DNA of 64,000 bases from contig NW_025919560.1 in the NCBI RefSeq assembly GCF_907164915.1, positions 1-64,000 of the forward strand, written 5' to 3'. The notes under the pieces are model-generated. The model was not told where the DNA came from. It did no database searches and was given only the letters and a program-made list of their open reading frames with translations. The position numbers and the translations under genes were made by a program. Of the stretch, positions 1-14,140 are shown piece after piece (the stretch's first letter is position 1; every line of letters begins with the position of its first letter). The DNA is from Impatiens glandulifera (taxonomy: Eukaryota; Streptophyta; Magnoliopsida; Ericales; Balsaminaceae).

Positions 1-1024
1 TTATGTAATTTAATTAGCTATTATCAAAAAAACAAATCTAAGAATGTGTTTTTGATAAATTAAATGATGTGCCATAACAAATCATTCAACAAGTCGGTTA
101 AATAGTAATCGAAGGAGCCACTTCTATCTCCATATTCTTTGAAAAAAAGATGAATCTAATAAATTTAATTGCTCACAAGCATTTATAAATACATCTAATG
201 TATGGTAAACGGTGATCGATGGGTAATGGTTTTTTTTCTTTGACGGTTATACTCTTAAGATTTAAACTATAGTACAGTCCTTGTTAAAATTACTATAGTT
301 CAAACTAAATAAATGTTAATTGATCTCTCTATGCATGCATTTATTCTTCATATATAACATATTTTTCATCAAAACAAATAGTGCAATTTAAGAAACGGAA
401 TGATTAAATGTGCCAGCACGGTATAACACGAGGAGAGACCAACATAATAATAATAATAATAATATATAATAATAATAATAATAATAATAAAAATATTTAC
501 ATAATTACACAATCATGACATGATAATTAATAGAAAAAAACTAATTATTAGGTAAATATGATATGAATGATATTATGTAATTTAATTAGCTAATTATCCA
601 AAAACAAATCTAGAGAATGTGTTTTTGATAAATTAAAATGATGTGCCATAACATAATCAAATTCAAACAAGTCGGTTAAATAGTAACCGAAGGAGCCACT
701 TCTATCTCCAGATTCCTTTGAAAAAAAGATGAATCTATAAAATTTAATTGCTCACAGCATTTATAAATACTCTAATTATGGGTAAACGTGAATCGATGGG
801 TATGTTTTTTCTTTGACGGTTATACGCTTAAGATATAAACTATAGTACAAGTCCTTGTTAAAATTAATATAGTTCAAAACTAAATAAATGTTAATGATCT
901 CTCTATGCATGCATTTATTCTTCATATATAACATATTTTTATTCATCAAAACAAATTAGTCGTGCAATTTAAGAAACTGAAAGATTAAATTGCCAGCACG
1001 GTGTAACACGAGGGAGAGACCAAC

Positions 1025-1064
<40 letters not shown>

Positions 1065-1598
1065 TTTACATAATTACACAATCATGACATGATAATTAAT
1101 AGAAAAAACTAATTATTAGGTAAATATGAGTATGAATGATATTATGTAATTTAATTAGCTAATTATCCAAAAACAAATCTAGAGAATGTGTTTTTGATAA
1201 AATTAAAATGATGTGCCATAACATAATCAAATTCAAACAAGTCGGTTAAATAGTACCGAAGGAGCCACTTCTATCTCCATATTCCTTTGAAAAAAAGATG
1301 AATCTATAAAATTTAATTGCTCACAGCGTTTATAAATACATCTAATGTGTGGTAAACGGTGGATCGATGGGTAATGGGTTTTTCTTTGACGGTTATACTC
1401 TTAAGATCTAAACTATAGTACAAGTCCTTGTTAAAATTAATATAGTTCAAACTAAATAAATGTTAATTGATCTCTCTCTGCATTCATTTATCTTCATATA
1501 TAACATATTTTTATTCATCAAAACAAATTAGTCGTGCAATTTAAGAAACTTAAAGATTAAATGTGCCAGCACGGTGTAACACGATAGGAGAGACCAAC

Positions 1599-1646
<48 letters not shown>

Positions 1647-2760
1647 TAATAAAATATACATAATTACACAATCAGTGACATGATAATTAATAGAAAAAAA
1701 CTAATTATTAGGTAAATATGAGTATGAATGATATTATGTAATGTTAATTAGCTAATTATCCAAAACAAATCTAGAGAATGTGTTTTTGATAAAATTAAAA
1801 TGATGTGGCCAGACATAATCAAATTCAAACAGTCGGTTAAATAGTAACTGAAGGAGCCACTTCTATCTCCATATTCCTTTGAAAAAAAAGATGAATCTAT
1901 AAAATTTAATTGCGCACATCATTTATAAATACATCTAATGTATGGTAAACGGTGAGCGATGAGTAATAGTTTTTCTTTGACGGTTATACTCTTAAGATAT
2001 AAACTATAAACTATAGTACAAGTCCTTGTTAAAATGTATATAGTTCAAAACTAAATAAATGTTAATTGATCTTCTCTATGCATGCATTTATTCTTCATAT
2101 ATACATATTTTTATTCATCAAAACAAATTAGTCGTGCAATTTAAGAAACTGAAAGATTAAATGTGCCAGCACGGTGTAACACAGTGGGAGACAGCCAACA
2201 TAATAATAATAAGAATAATAATAATATAAAATATTTACATAATTACACAATCATGACATGATAATTATAGAAAAAAAACAATTATTAGGTAAATATGAGT
2301 ATGAATGATATTATGTAATTTAATTAGCTAATTATCCAAAAAAAACAAATCTAGAGGAATGTGTTTTTGATAAAACTTAAAATGATGTGCCATAACATAC
2401 TCAAATCAAACAAGTCGGTTAAATAGTAACCGAAGGAGCCACTCTATCTCCATATTCCTTAGAAAAAAAGATGAATCTATAAATTTAATGCGCACATCAT
2501 TTATAAATACATCTAATGTATGGTAAACGGTGATCGATGAGTAATGGTTTTTCTTTGACGGTTATACTCTTAAGATATAAACTATAGTACAAGTCCTTGT
2601 TAAAATTTATATAGTTCAAACTAAATAAATGTTAATTGATCTCTCTATGCATGCATTTATTCTTCATATATACCATATTTTATTCATCAAAACAAATTAG
2701 TCGTGCAATTTAAGAAACTGAAAGATTAAATGTGCCAGCACGGTGTAATACATGGGAGAG

Positions 2761-3356
2761 ACCAACATAATAATAATAATAATAATAATAATAATATAAT
2801 AAATAATAATAATAATAATAAATAGTTACAGAATTACACAATCATGACATGATAATTATAGAAAAAAAACTAATTATTAGGTAAATATGAGTATGAATGA
2901 TATTATGTAATTTAATTAGCTAATTATCAAAAAAAAACAAATCTAGAGAATGTGTTTTTGATAAAATTAAAATGATGTGCCATAACATAATCAAATTCAA
3001 ACAAGTCGGTTAAATAGTAATCGAAGGAGCCACTTCTATCTCCATATTCCTTTGAAAAAAAGATGAATCTATAAATTTAATTGCTCACAGCATTTATAAA
3101 TACATCTAATGTATGGTAAACGGTGATCGATGGTAATGGTTTTTCTTTGACGGTTATACTCTAAGATTTAAACTATAGTACAAGTCCTTGTTAAAATTAA
3201 TATAGTTCAAACTAATAAATGTTAATTGATCTCTCTATGCATGCATTTATTCTTCATATATAACATATTTTTATTCATCAAAACAATTAGTCGTGCAATT
3301 TAAGAAACGGAATGATTAAATGTGCCAGCACGGTATAACACGAGGGAGAGACCAAC

Positions 3357-3391
<35 letters not shown>

Positions 3392-4490
3392 TATAATAAT
3401 AAATATTTACATAATTACACAATCATGACATGATAATTAATAGAAAAAAACTAATTATTAGGTAAATATGAGTATGAATGATATTATGTTATTTAATTAG
3501 CTAATTATCCAAAAACAAATCTAGAGAATGTGTTTTTGATAAAATTAAAATGATGTGCCATAACATAATCAAATTCAAACAGTCGGTTTAAATAGTAACC
3601 GAAGGAGCCACTTCTATCTCCATGTTCCTTTGAAAAAAGATGAATCTATAAAATTTAATTGCTCACAGCGTTATAAATACATCTAATATATGGTAAACGG
3701 TGATCGATGGGTAATGGTTTTTCTTTGACTGTTTATACTCTTAAGATCTAAACTATAGTACAAGTCCTTGTTAAAATTAATATAGTTCAAACTAAATAAA
3801 TGTTAATTGATCTCTCTATGCATGCATTTATTCTTCGTATATAACATATTTTTATTCATCAAAACAAATTAGTCGTGCAATTTAAGAAACTGAAAGATTA
3901 AATGTGCCAGCACGGTGTAACACGAGGGAGAGACCAACATAATAATAATAAATATTTACATAATTACACAATCATGACATGATAATTAATAGAAAAAAAC
4001 TAATTATTAGGTAAATATGAGTATGAATGATATTATGTAATTTAATTAGCTAATTATCCAAAAACAAATCTAGAGAATGTGTTTTTGATAACTAAAATGA
4101 TGTGCCAATAACATAATCAAATTCAAACAAGTCGGTTAAATAGTAACCGAAGGAGCCACTTCTATCTCCATATTCCTTTGAAAAAAAAGATGAATCTATA
4201 AAATTTAATTGCTCACAGCGTTTATAAATACATCTAATGTGTGGTAACGGTGATCGATGGGTAATGTTTTTCTTTGACGGTTATACTCTTAAGATCTAAA
4301 CTATAGTACAAGTCCTTGTTAAAATTAATATAGTTCAAACTAAATAAATGTTAATTGATCTCTCTCTGCATTCATTTATTCTTCATATATAACATATTTT
4401 TATTCATCAAAACAAATTAGTCGTGCAATTTAAGAACTTAAGATTAAATGTGCCAGCACGGTGTAACACGATAGAGAGACCAACATAATA

Positions 4491-4542
<52 letters not shown>

Positions 4543-5076
4543 AATAAATAAATAGATACATAATTACACAATCGTGACATGATAATTATAGAAAAAAAAC
4601 TAATTATTAGGTAAATATGAGTATGAATGATATTATGTAATTTAATTAGCTAATTATCCAAAAAACAAATCTAGAGAATGTGTTTTTGATAAAATTAAAA
4701 TGATGTGCCAAGACATAATCAAATTCAAACAAGTCGGTTAAATAGTAACTGAAGGAGCCACTTCTATCTCCATATTCCTTTGAAAAAAAGATGAATCTAT
4801 AAAATTTAATTGCGCACATCATTTATAAATACATCTAATGTATGGTAAACGGTGATCGATGAGTAATGGTTTTTCTTTGACGGTTATACTCTTAAGATAT
4901 AAACTATAGTACAAGTCCTTGTTAAAATTTATATAGTTCAAACTAAATAAATGTTAATTGATCTCTCTATGCATGCATTTATTCTTCATATATAACATAT
5001 TTTTATTCATCAAAACAAATTAGTCGTGCAATTAGATTAAATGTGCCAGCACGGTGTAACACGAGGGAGAGACCAA

Positions 5077-5114
<38 letters not shown>

Positions 5115-5642
5115 TTTACCTAATTACACAATCATGACATGATAATTAATAGAAAAAAACTAATTATTAGGTAAATATGAGTATGAATGATATTATGTAA
5201 TTTAATTAGCTAATTATCCAAAAACAAATCTAGAGAATGTGTTTTTGATAAAATTAAAATGATGTGCCATGACATAATCAAATTCAAACAAGTCGGTTAA
5301 ATAGTAACTGAAGGAGCCACTTCTATCTCCATATTCCTTAGAAAAAAAGATGAATCTATAAAATTTAATTGCGCACATCATTTATAAATACATCTAATGT
5401 ATGGTAAACGGTGAGCGATGAGTAATAGTTTTTCTTTGACGGTTATACTCTTAAGATATAAACTATAGTACAAGTCCTTGTTAAAATTTATATAGTTCAA
5501 ACTAAATAAATGTTAATTTATCTCTCTATGCATGCATTTATTCTTCATATATAACATATTTTTATTCATCAAAACAAATTAGTCGTGCAATTTAAGAAAC
5601 TGAAAGATTAAATGTGCCAGCACGGTGTAATACATGGGAGAG
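2761..5642. repeat. One complete ~2.88-kb higher-order unit of array 1 (A-B-B'-C1-C2)
   Basis: Delimited by successive CATGGGAG sites, this block contains five monomers in the order A (3,080), B (3,660), B' (4,210), C1 (4,811), C2 (5,370), where the positions mark the GCTCAC/GCGCAC word of each monomer. The next block (5,643-8,530) repeats the same order with the same diagnostic variants at nearly the same offsets. The block is therefore a true higher-order repeat and not a random mixture of monomers. Confidence 0.85.
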
Positions 5643-5648
5643 ACCAAC

Positions 5649-5708
<60 letters not shown>

Positions 5709-6253
5709 TAAATAGTTACAGAATTACACAATCATGACATGATAATTATAGGAAAAAAAAACTAATTATTAGGTAAATATGAGTATGAATGATATTATGT
5801 AATTTAATTAGCTAATTATCAAAAAAAACAAATCTAGAGAATGTGTTTTTGATAAAATTAAAATGATGTGCCATAACATAATCAAATTCAAACAAGTCGG
5901 TTAAATAGTAATCAAAGGAGCCACTTCTATCTCCATATTCCTTTGAAAAAAAGATGAATCTATATGAATTTAATTGCTCACAGCATTTATAAATACATCT
6001 AATGTATGGTAAACGGTGATTGATGGGTAATGGTTTTTCTTTGACGGTTATACTCTTAAGATCTAAACGATAGTACAAGTCCTTGTTAAAATTAATATAG
6101 TTCAAACTAAATAAATGTTAATTGATCTCTCTATGCATGCATTTATTCTTCATATATAACATATTTTTATTCATCAAAACAAATTAGTCGTGCAATTTAA
6201 GAAACGGAATGATTAAATGTGCCAGCACGGTATAACACGAGGGAGAGACCAAC

Positions 6254-6299
<46 letters not shown>

Positions 6300-7396
6300 T
6301 AAATAGTTACATAATTACACAATCATGACATGATAATTAATAGAAAAAAACTAATTATTAGGTAAATATGAGTATGAATGATATTATGTAATTTAATTAG
6401 CTAATTATCCAAAACAAATCTAGAGAATGTGTTTTTGATAAAATTTAAATGATGTGCCATAACATAATCAAATTCAAACAAGTCGGTTAAATAGTAACCG
6501 AAGGAGCCACTTCTATCTCCATGTTCCTTTGAAAAAAAGATGAATCTATAAAATTTAATTGCTCACAACGTTTATAAATACATCTAATATATGGTAAACG
6601 GTGATCGATGGGTAATGGTTTTTCTTTGACTGTTATACTCTTAAGATCTAAACTATAGTACAAGTCCTTGTTAAAATTAATATAGTTCAAACTAAATAAT
6701 GTTAATTGATCTCTCTCTGCATGCATTTATTCTTCATATATAACATATTTTTATTCATCAAAACAAATTAGTCGTGCAATTTAAGAAACTGAAAGATTAA
6801 ATGTGCCAGCACGGTGTAACACAAGGGAGAGACCAACATAATAATAATAATAATAATAAATAGTTACATAATTACACAATCATGACATGATAATTAATAG
6901 AAAAAAACTAATTATTAGGTAAATATGAGTATGAATGATATTATGTAATTTAATTAGCTAATTATCCAAAAACAAATCTAGAGAATGTGTTTTTGATAAA
7001 ATTAAAATGATGTGCCATAACATAATCAAATTCAAACAAGTCGGTTAAATAGTAACCGAAGGAGCCACTTCTATCTCCATATTCCTTTGAAAAAAAGATG
7101 AATCTATAAAATTTAATTGCTCACAGCGTTTATAAATACATCTAATGTGTGGTAAACGGTGATCGATGGGTAATGGTTTTTCTTTGACGGTTATACTCTT
7201 AAGATCTAAACTATAGTACAAGTCCTTGTTAAAATTAATATAGTTCAAACTAAATAAATGTTAATTGATCTCTCTCTGCATTCATTTATTCTTCATATAT
7301 AACATATTTTTATTCATCAAAACAAATTAGTCGTGCAATTTAAGAAACTTAAAGATTAAATGTGCCAGCACGGTGTAACACGATAGAGAGACCAAC

Positions 7397-7433
<37 letters not shown>

Positions 7434-8536
7434 GATACATAATTACACAATCGTGACATGATAATTAATAGAAAAAAACTAATTATTAGGTAAATATGAG
7501 TATGAATGATATTATGTAATTTAATTAGCTAATTATCCAAAAACAAATCTAGAGAATGTGTTTTTGATAAAATTAAATGATGTGCCAAGACATAATCAAA
7601 TTCAAACAAGTCGGTTAAATAGTAACTGAAGGAGCCACTTCTATCTCCATATTCCTTTGAAAAAAAGATGAATCTATAAAATTTAATTGCGCACATCATT
7701 TATAAATACATCTAATGTATGGTAAACGGTGATCGATGGGTAATGGTTTTTCTTTAACGGTTATACTCTTAAGATTTAAACTATAGTACAAGTCCTTGTT
7801 AAAATTAATATAGTTCAAACTAAATAAATGTTAATTGATCTCTCTATGCATGCATTTATTCTTCATATATAACATATTTTTATTCATCAAAACAAATTAG
7901 TCGTGCAATTTAAGAAACTGAAAGATTAAATGTGCCAGCACGGTGTAACACGAGGGAGAGACCAAAATAATAATAATAATATAATAATAATAATAATAAA
8001 TATTTACCTAATTACACAATCATGACATGATAATTAATAGAAAAAAACTAATTATTAGGTAAATATGAGTATGAATGATATTATGTAATTTAATTAGCTA
8101 ATTATCCAAAAACAAATCTAGAGAATGTGTTTTTGATAAAATTAAAATGATGTGCCATAACATAATCAAATTCAAACAAGTCGGTTAAATAGTAACCGAA
8201 GGAGCCACTTCTATCTCCATATTCCTTAGAAAAAAAGATGAATCTATAAAATTTAATTGCGCACATCATTTATAAATACATCTAATGTATGGTAAACGGT
8301 GATCGATGAGTAATGGTTTTTCTTTGACGGTTATACTCTTAAGATATAAACTATAGTACAAGTCCTTGTTAAAATTTATATAGTTCAAACTAAATAAATG
8401 TTAATTGATCTCTCTATGCATGCATTTATTCTTCATATATAACATATTTTTATTCATCAAAACAAATTAGTCGTGCAATTTAAGAAACTGAAAGATTAAA
8501 TGTGCCAGCACGGTGTAATACATGGGAGAGACCAAC

Positions 8537-8615
<79 letters not shown>

Positions 8616-9152
8616 GTTACAGAATTACACAATCATGACATGATAATTTATAGAAAAAAACTAATTATTAGGTAAATATGAGTATGAATGATATTATGTA
8701 ATTTAATTAGCTAATTATCAAAAAAAACAAATCTAGAGAATGTGTTTTTGATAAAATTAAAATGATGTGCCATAACATAATCAAATTCAAACAAGTCGGT
8801 TAAATAGTAATCGAAGGAGCCACTTCTATCTCCATATTCCTTTGAAAAAAAAGATGAATCTATAAAATTTAATTGCTCACAGCATTTATAAATACATCTA
8901 ATGTATGGTAAACGGTGATCGATGGGTAATGGTTTTTCTTTGACGGTTATACTCTTAAGATTTAAACTATAGTACAAGTCCTTGTTAAAATTTATATAGT
9001 TCAAACTAAATAAATGTTAATTGATCTCTCTATGCATGCATTTATTCTTCATATATAACATATTTTTATTCATCAAAACAAATTAGTCAAGCAATTTAAG
9101 AAACTGAAAGATTAAATGTGCCAGCACGGTGTAACACGAGGGAGAGACCAAC

Positions 9153-9231
<79 letters not shown>
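9153..9231. repeat. Longest uninterrupted (AAT)n tract inside a satellite monomer
   Basis: Roughly 26 AAT triplets. The same slot in the other monomers holds very different numbers: about 4 at 3,940-3,953, about 6 at 6,838-6,858 and more than 20 at 8,535-8,611. The tract always sits between AGACCAACAT (or AGACCAAAAT) and the TAATTACACAATCATGA word, so each monomer carries one microsatellite that varies in length independently. Confidence 0.9.
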
Positions 9232-9234
<3 letters not shown>

Positions 9235-9768
9235 GTTACATAATTACACAATCATGACATGATAATTTATAGAAAAAAACTAATTATTAGGTAAATATGA
9301 GTATGAATGATATTATGTAATTTAATTAGCTAATTATCCAAAAACAAATCTAGAGAATGTGTTTTTGATAAAATTAAAATGATGTGCCATAACATAATCA
9401 AATTCAAACAAGTCGGTTAAATAGTAACCGAAGGAGCCACTTCTATCTCCATATTCCTTTGAAAAAAAGATGAATCTATAAAATTTAATTGCTCACAGCA
9501 TTTATAAATACATCTAATGTATGGTAAACGGTGATCGATGGGTAATGGTTTTTCTTTAACGGTTATACTCTTAAGATTTAAACTATAGTACAAGTCCTTG
9601 TTAAAATTAATATAGTTCAAACTAAATAAATGTTAATTGATCTCTCTATGCATGCATTTATTCTTCATATATAACATATTTTTATTCATCAAAACAAATT
9701 AGTCGTGCAATTTAAGAAACTGAAAGATTAAATGTGCCAGCACGGTGTAACACGAGGGAGAGACCAAC

Positions 9769-9826
<58 letters not shown>

Positions 9827-10358
9827 TTTACATAATTACACAATCATGACATGATAATTAATAGAAAAAAACTAATTATTAGGTAAATATGAGTATGAAT
9901 GATATTATGTAATTTAATTAGCTAATTATCCAAAAACAAATCTAGAGAATGTGTTTTTGATAAAATTAAAATGATGTGCCATAACATAATCAAATTCAAA
10001 CAAGTCGGTTAAATAGTAACCGAAGGAGCCACTTCTATCTCCATATTCCTTTGAAAAAAAGATGAATCTATAAAATTTAATTGCGCACATCATTTATAAA
10101 TACATCTAATGTATGGTAAACGGTGATCGATGAGTAAGGTTTTTCTTTGACGGTTATACTCTTAAGATATAAATATAGTACAAGTCCTTGTTAAAATTTA
10201 TATAGTTCAAACTAAATAAATGTTAATTGATCTCTCTATGCATGCATTTATTCTTCATATATAACATATTTTTATTCATCAAAACAAATTAGTCGTGCAA
10301 TTTAAGAAACTGAAAGATTAAATGTGCCAGCACGGTGTAACACATGGGAGAGACCAAC

Positions 10359-10421
<63 letters not shown>

Positions 10422-11760
10422 TTACATAATTACACAATCATGACATGATAATTTATAGAAAAAAACTAATTATTAGGTAAATATGAAGTATGAATGATAT
10501 TATGTAATTTAATAGCTAATTATCCAAAAACACATCTAGAGAATGTGTTTTGATAAATTAAATGATGTGCCATAACATAATCAAATTCACACAAGTCGGT
10601 TAAATAGTAACCGAAGGAGCCACTTCTATCTCCATGTTCCTTTGAAAAAAAAGATGAATCTATAAAATTAATTGCTCACAGCGTTTATAAATACATCTAA
10701 TATATGGTAAACGGTGATCGATGGGTCAATGGGGTTGTCTTGACGGTTATACTCTTAAGATCTAAACTATAGTACAAGTCCTTGTTAAAATTAATATAGT
10801 TCAAACTAAATAAATGTTAATTGACTCTCTCTCTGCATGCATTTATTCTTCATATATAACATATTTTTATTCATCAAAAAAATTAGGTCGTGCAATTTAG
10901 AAACGAAAGATTAAATGTGCCAGCACGGTGTAACACAAGGGAGAGACCAACTAATATAATAATAATAATAATATAATAGTGTACATAAATTACACAATCA
11001 TGACATGATAATAATAGAAAAAAACTAATTATTAGGTAAATATGAGTATGAATGATATTATGTAATTTAATTAGCTAATTATCCAAAAACAAATCTAGAG
11101 AATGTGTTTTTGATAAAATTAAAATGATGTGCAATACATAATCAAATTCAACAAGTCGGTTAAATAGTAACCGAAGGAGCCACTTCTATCTCCATATTCC
11201 TTTGAAAAAAAGATGAATCTATAAAATTTAATTGCTCACAGCGATTTATAAATACATTCTAATGGTAGTGGTAAACGGTGATCGATGGGTAATGGTTTTT
11301 CTTTGACGGTTATACTCTTAAGATCTAAACTATAGTACAAGTCCTTGTTAAAATTAATATAGTTCAAACTAAATAAATGTTAATTGATCTCTCTCTGCAT
11401 GCATTTATTCTTCATATATAACATATTTTTATTCATCAAAACAAATTAGTCGTGCAATTTAAGAAACTGAAAGATTACATGTGCCAGCACAGTGTAGCAC
11501 GAGGGAGAAACCAACACAATAATAATAATAATAATAATAAATAGTTACATAATTACACAATCATGACATGATAATTAATAGAAAAAAACTAATTATTAGG
11601 TAAATATGAGAATAATATTATGTAATTTAATTAGCTAATTATCCAAAAACAAATCTAGCGAATGTGTTTTTGACAAAAATTAAAATGACGTGCCATAACA
11701 TAATCAAATTCAAACAAGTCGGTTAAAAAGTAGCCGAAGGAACCCCTTCTATCTCCATAT

Positions 11761-12708
11761 TCCTTTGAAAATAGCGTAGAACACTTAGTACATTGACTCA
11801 CTTAAGTGATACATGTTTCATCAAAACATAGTACCGGTTTAGCTAAGGACGACCTATCTTAATCGAAAAGATTAGGCCTAAATTGTAAATACATTAATCA
11901 TAATTACTATATAGTAAAATTAACACATGCTCGAGATCTTAAAACATATGATTTCATTATAGTTCATAAGTGTTGCATATTGTGCAACTTCATATTTTTC
12001 TGTAAAATGTTAGGTGATAAGATAATTTAGCATGAAATCCAAAAATCATACATTAAATGTGAAAAGATGCATCTATATATGCTCACAACATTTATGGTAC
12101 GAGATAACTCAAAGATTCTAAGTAATGATTTATCAATTATACTCTTAAGATCTAAACTATACTACAAGTTCTTGTTAAAATTTATATAGTTAAAAATAAA
12201 TAAATGTTTAATGAATCTCTACGCATGCGTTTATGTTTCATATATAACTTATTTCTTAATCATCAAACAAATTAGTTGTGCAAATTAAGAAAATGAAGAA
12301 TTACATGTGTCAGCACGATGTGGCACGAGAGGAGTATACACAACATATGCATCATCATGATCAAATTAACCCAGACTAGTGTGTCGTTGTCATCTCATCT
12401 CAAGCAATGTGAAAAAATAGTAGGAATATTAAGTTGAGTATCTCATCTCAAGCAATGTGAAAAAAATAGTAGGAATATTAAGTTGAGTAGCTAATTGTAA
12501 TAGATTGAGTTTCTTTTAGTAATCTTCTGAAAAGATGTGTAAGCATTAAATCCACGAATAATACCTTAAATGTTTAATTAATCTTTCTATACATGCATTT
12601 ATTTTTCATATATAACATATTTCTTATTCATTAAAAAAATTAGTCGTGCAAATTAAGAAAATGAAGGATTACATGTGCCAATACGGTGTAGCATGAGAAA
12701 GACCAACA

Positions 12709-12744
<36 letters not shown>

Positions 12745-13512
12745 TAGTTACATAATTAAACAATCATGAGATGATAATTTAGAAGAAAAAAACAATTATC
12801 AGATGAAAATGAGAATAATATTGTGTAATTTAATTAGCTAATTATCCAGAAAAAATCTTGAAAAAGTGTTTTGACCAAACTAAAATCATGTGGCATAACA
12901 TAATCATATTCAATAAGTCCTGTTAAATAGTATCTGAAGGAGCCCTTCTATGTTTCATATATAACTTATTTTTAATCATCAAAATAAATTAGTTGTGCAA
13001 ATTAAGAAAGTGAAGGATTAAATGTGCCAGCACGATGTAGCACGAGAGGAATATACACAACATATGCATCATCATGATCAAATTAACCTAGGACTAGTGT
13101 GTCGTTGTTAGCTCTTCTCAAAAATTGTGAAAAAATAGTCGGAATAGTAAGTTGAGTAGCTAATTGTAATAGATTGAGTTTCTTTAGTAATCTTCTAAAA
13201 AGATGTGTACGCATTAATCACAAATCATACCTTAAATAAAAAAGATGCATCTATTTGAATTTAAATGCGTACAACATTTATAAATACATCATATACTTTC
13301 GTACGAGATAACTCAAAGAAGTATCCTAGTCCACCTCCATTATCTGATGTATGATAAAAAGTGATTGATGGGTAATAATTTTTCTTTTAGGGTTATAATC
13401 TTAATATCTAAACTATAGTACAAGTTCTTGTTAAAATTAATATAGTCCACAAGTTCTTATGATAGAAGAATTACATGTGTCAACACGGTGTAGCATGAGG
13501 GAGAGACCAACA

Positions 13513-13580
<68 letters not shown>

Positions 13581-13834
13581 GTTACATGATTAAACAATCG
13601 TGACATGATTATTTAGAAGAAAAAATTATTAGTTGAAAATTAGTATAATTTTATGTAATTTAATTAGCTAATTATCCAGAAAAAATCTTAAAAGTGTGTT
13701 TTGATCAAATTAAAATCATGTGCCATAACATATCATATTCATATATAAGATATTTTTATTCATCAAACCAAATTAGTCCTGCAAATTAAGAAAGAGAAGA
13801 ATTACACGGTATAGCACGAGTGAGAGACCAACAA

Positions 13835-13884
<50 letters not shown>

Positions 13885-14140
13885 GTTACATGATTAAACA
13901 ATCATGGCGTAATAATTTAGAGAGAAAAAAACAATTATTAAGTGAAAATGAGAATATTATTGTAATTTAATTAGCTAATTATCCAAAAAAAAATCTGGGC
14001 GAATGTGTTTTTGACCAAATTAAAATCATGTGCCATAACATAATCAGGTTATGGCAAGTTAAGGAACCCCTTCTATGTTTCATAAATAACTTATTTTTTA
14101 TAATCAAAATAAATAGCACGATGCAGCAAGAGAGGAAAGT
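11761..14140. repeat. Degenerate composite satellite units flanking array 1
   Basis: At about 11,765 the 580-bp monomer pattern breaks off in the middle of a copy and continues into sequence matching the ~2-kb composite unit of array 2, including CATGTTTCATCAAAACATAG (11,812) and ATGCATCATCATGATCAAA (12,347, 13,065). Partial, deleted and shuffled pieces continue to about 14,130, with (AAT)n tracts near 12,715, 13,513 and 13,835. A 48-bp internal tandem duplication occupies 12,392-12,488 (two copies of the ATCTCATCTCAAGCAATGTG block). No gene is seen. The region looks like an eroding array edge. Confidence 0.85.

Larger units (their letters stand above)
1..11760. repeat. Satellite array 1: ~580-bp monomers in five-monomer higher-order repeats
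   Basis: About twenty head-to-tail copies of one AT-rich monomer. The anchor word CAAGTCGGTTAAATAGTA (or a close variant) recurs every 547-619 bp, mean about 581 bp, from about position 90 to 11,716. Each monomer ends in an (AAT)n tract followed by ACATAATTACACAATCATGA. Diagnostic variants recur in a fixed order: GCTCACAGCAT (A), CCATGTTCC with ATATATGG (B), GTGTGG with CTCTCTCTGCATTC (B'), GCGCACATC (C1), and GCGCACATC followed by CATGGGAG (C2). CATGGGAG lies at 2,751, 5,633 and 8,521 (spacing 2,882 and 2,888). CATGTTCC lies at 3,621 and 6,520 (spacing 2,899). Three cycles are regular and the last (from about 8.9 kb) is rearranged. The first copy is cut by the window start. I see no coding function; short open frames recur only because the monomer does. 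Confidence 0.95.

Noticed and set aside
5812..9620. Recurring minus-strand frames of 67-97 codons (MNYINFNKDLYY...) in array 1
   Set aside because: The same frame appears wherever the monomer lacks an indel and is broken in sister monomers by single-base changes. There is no start context or domain, so it is a by-product of the repeat.
1..11760. CRISPR array
   Set aside because: The repeats are ~580 bp and contiguous, with no short repeat/unique spacer alternation, and the context is a plant genome.
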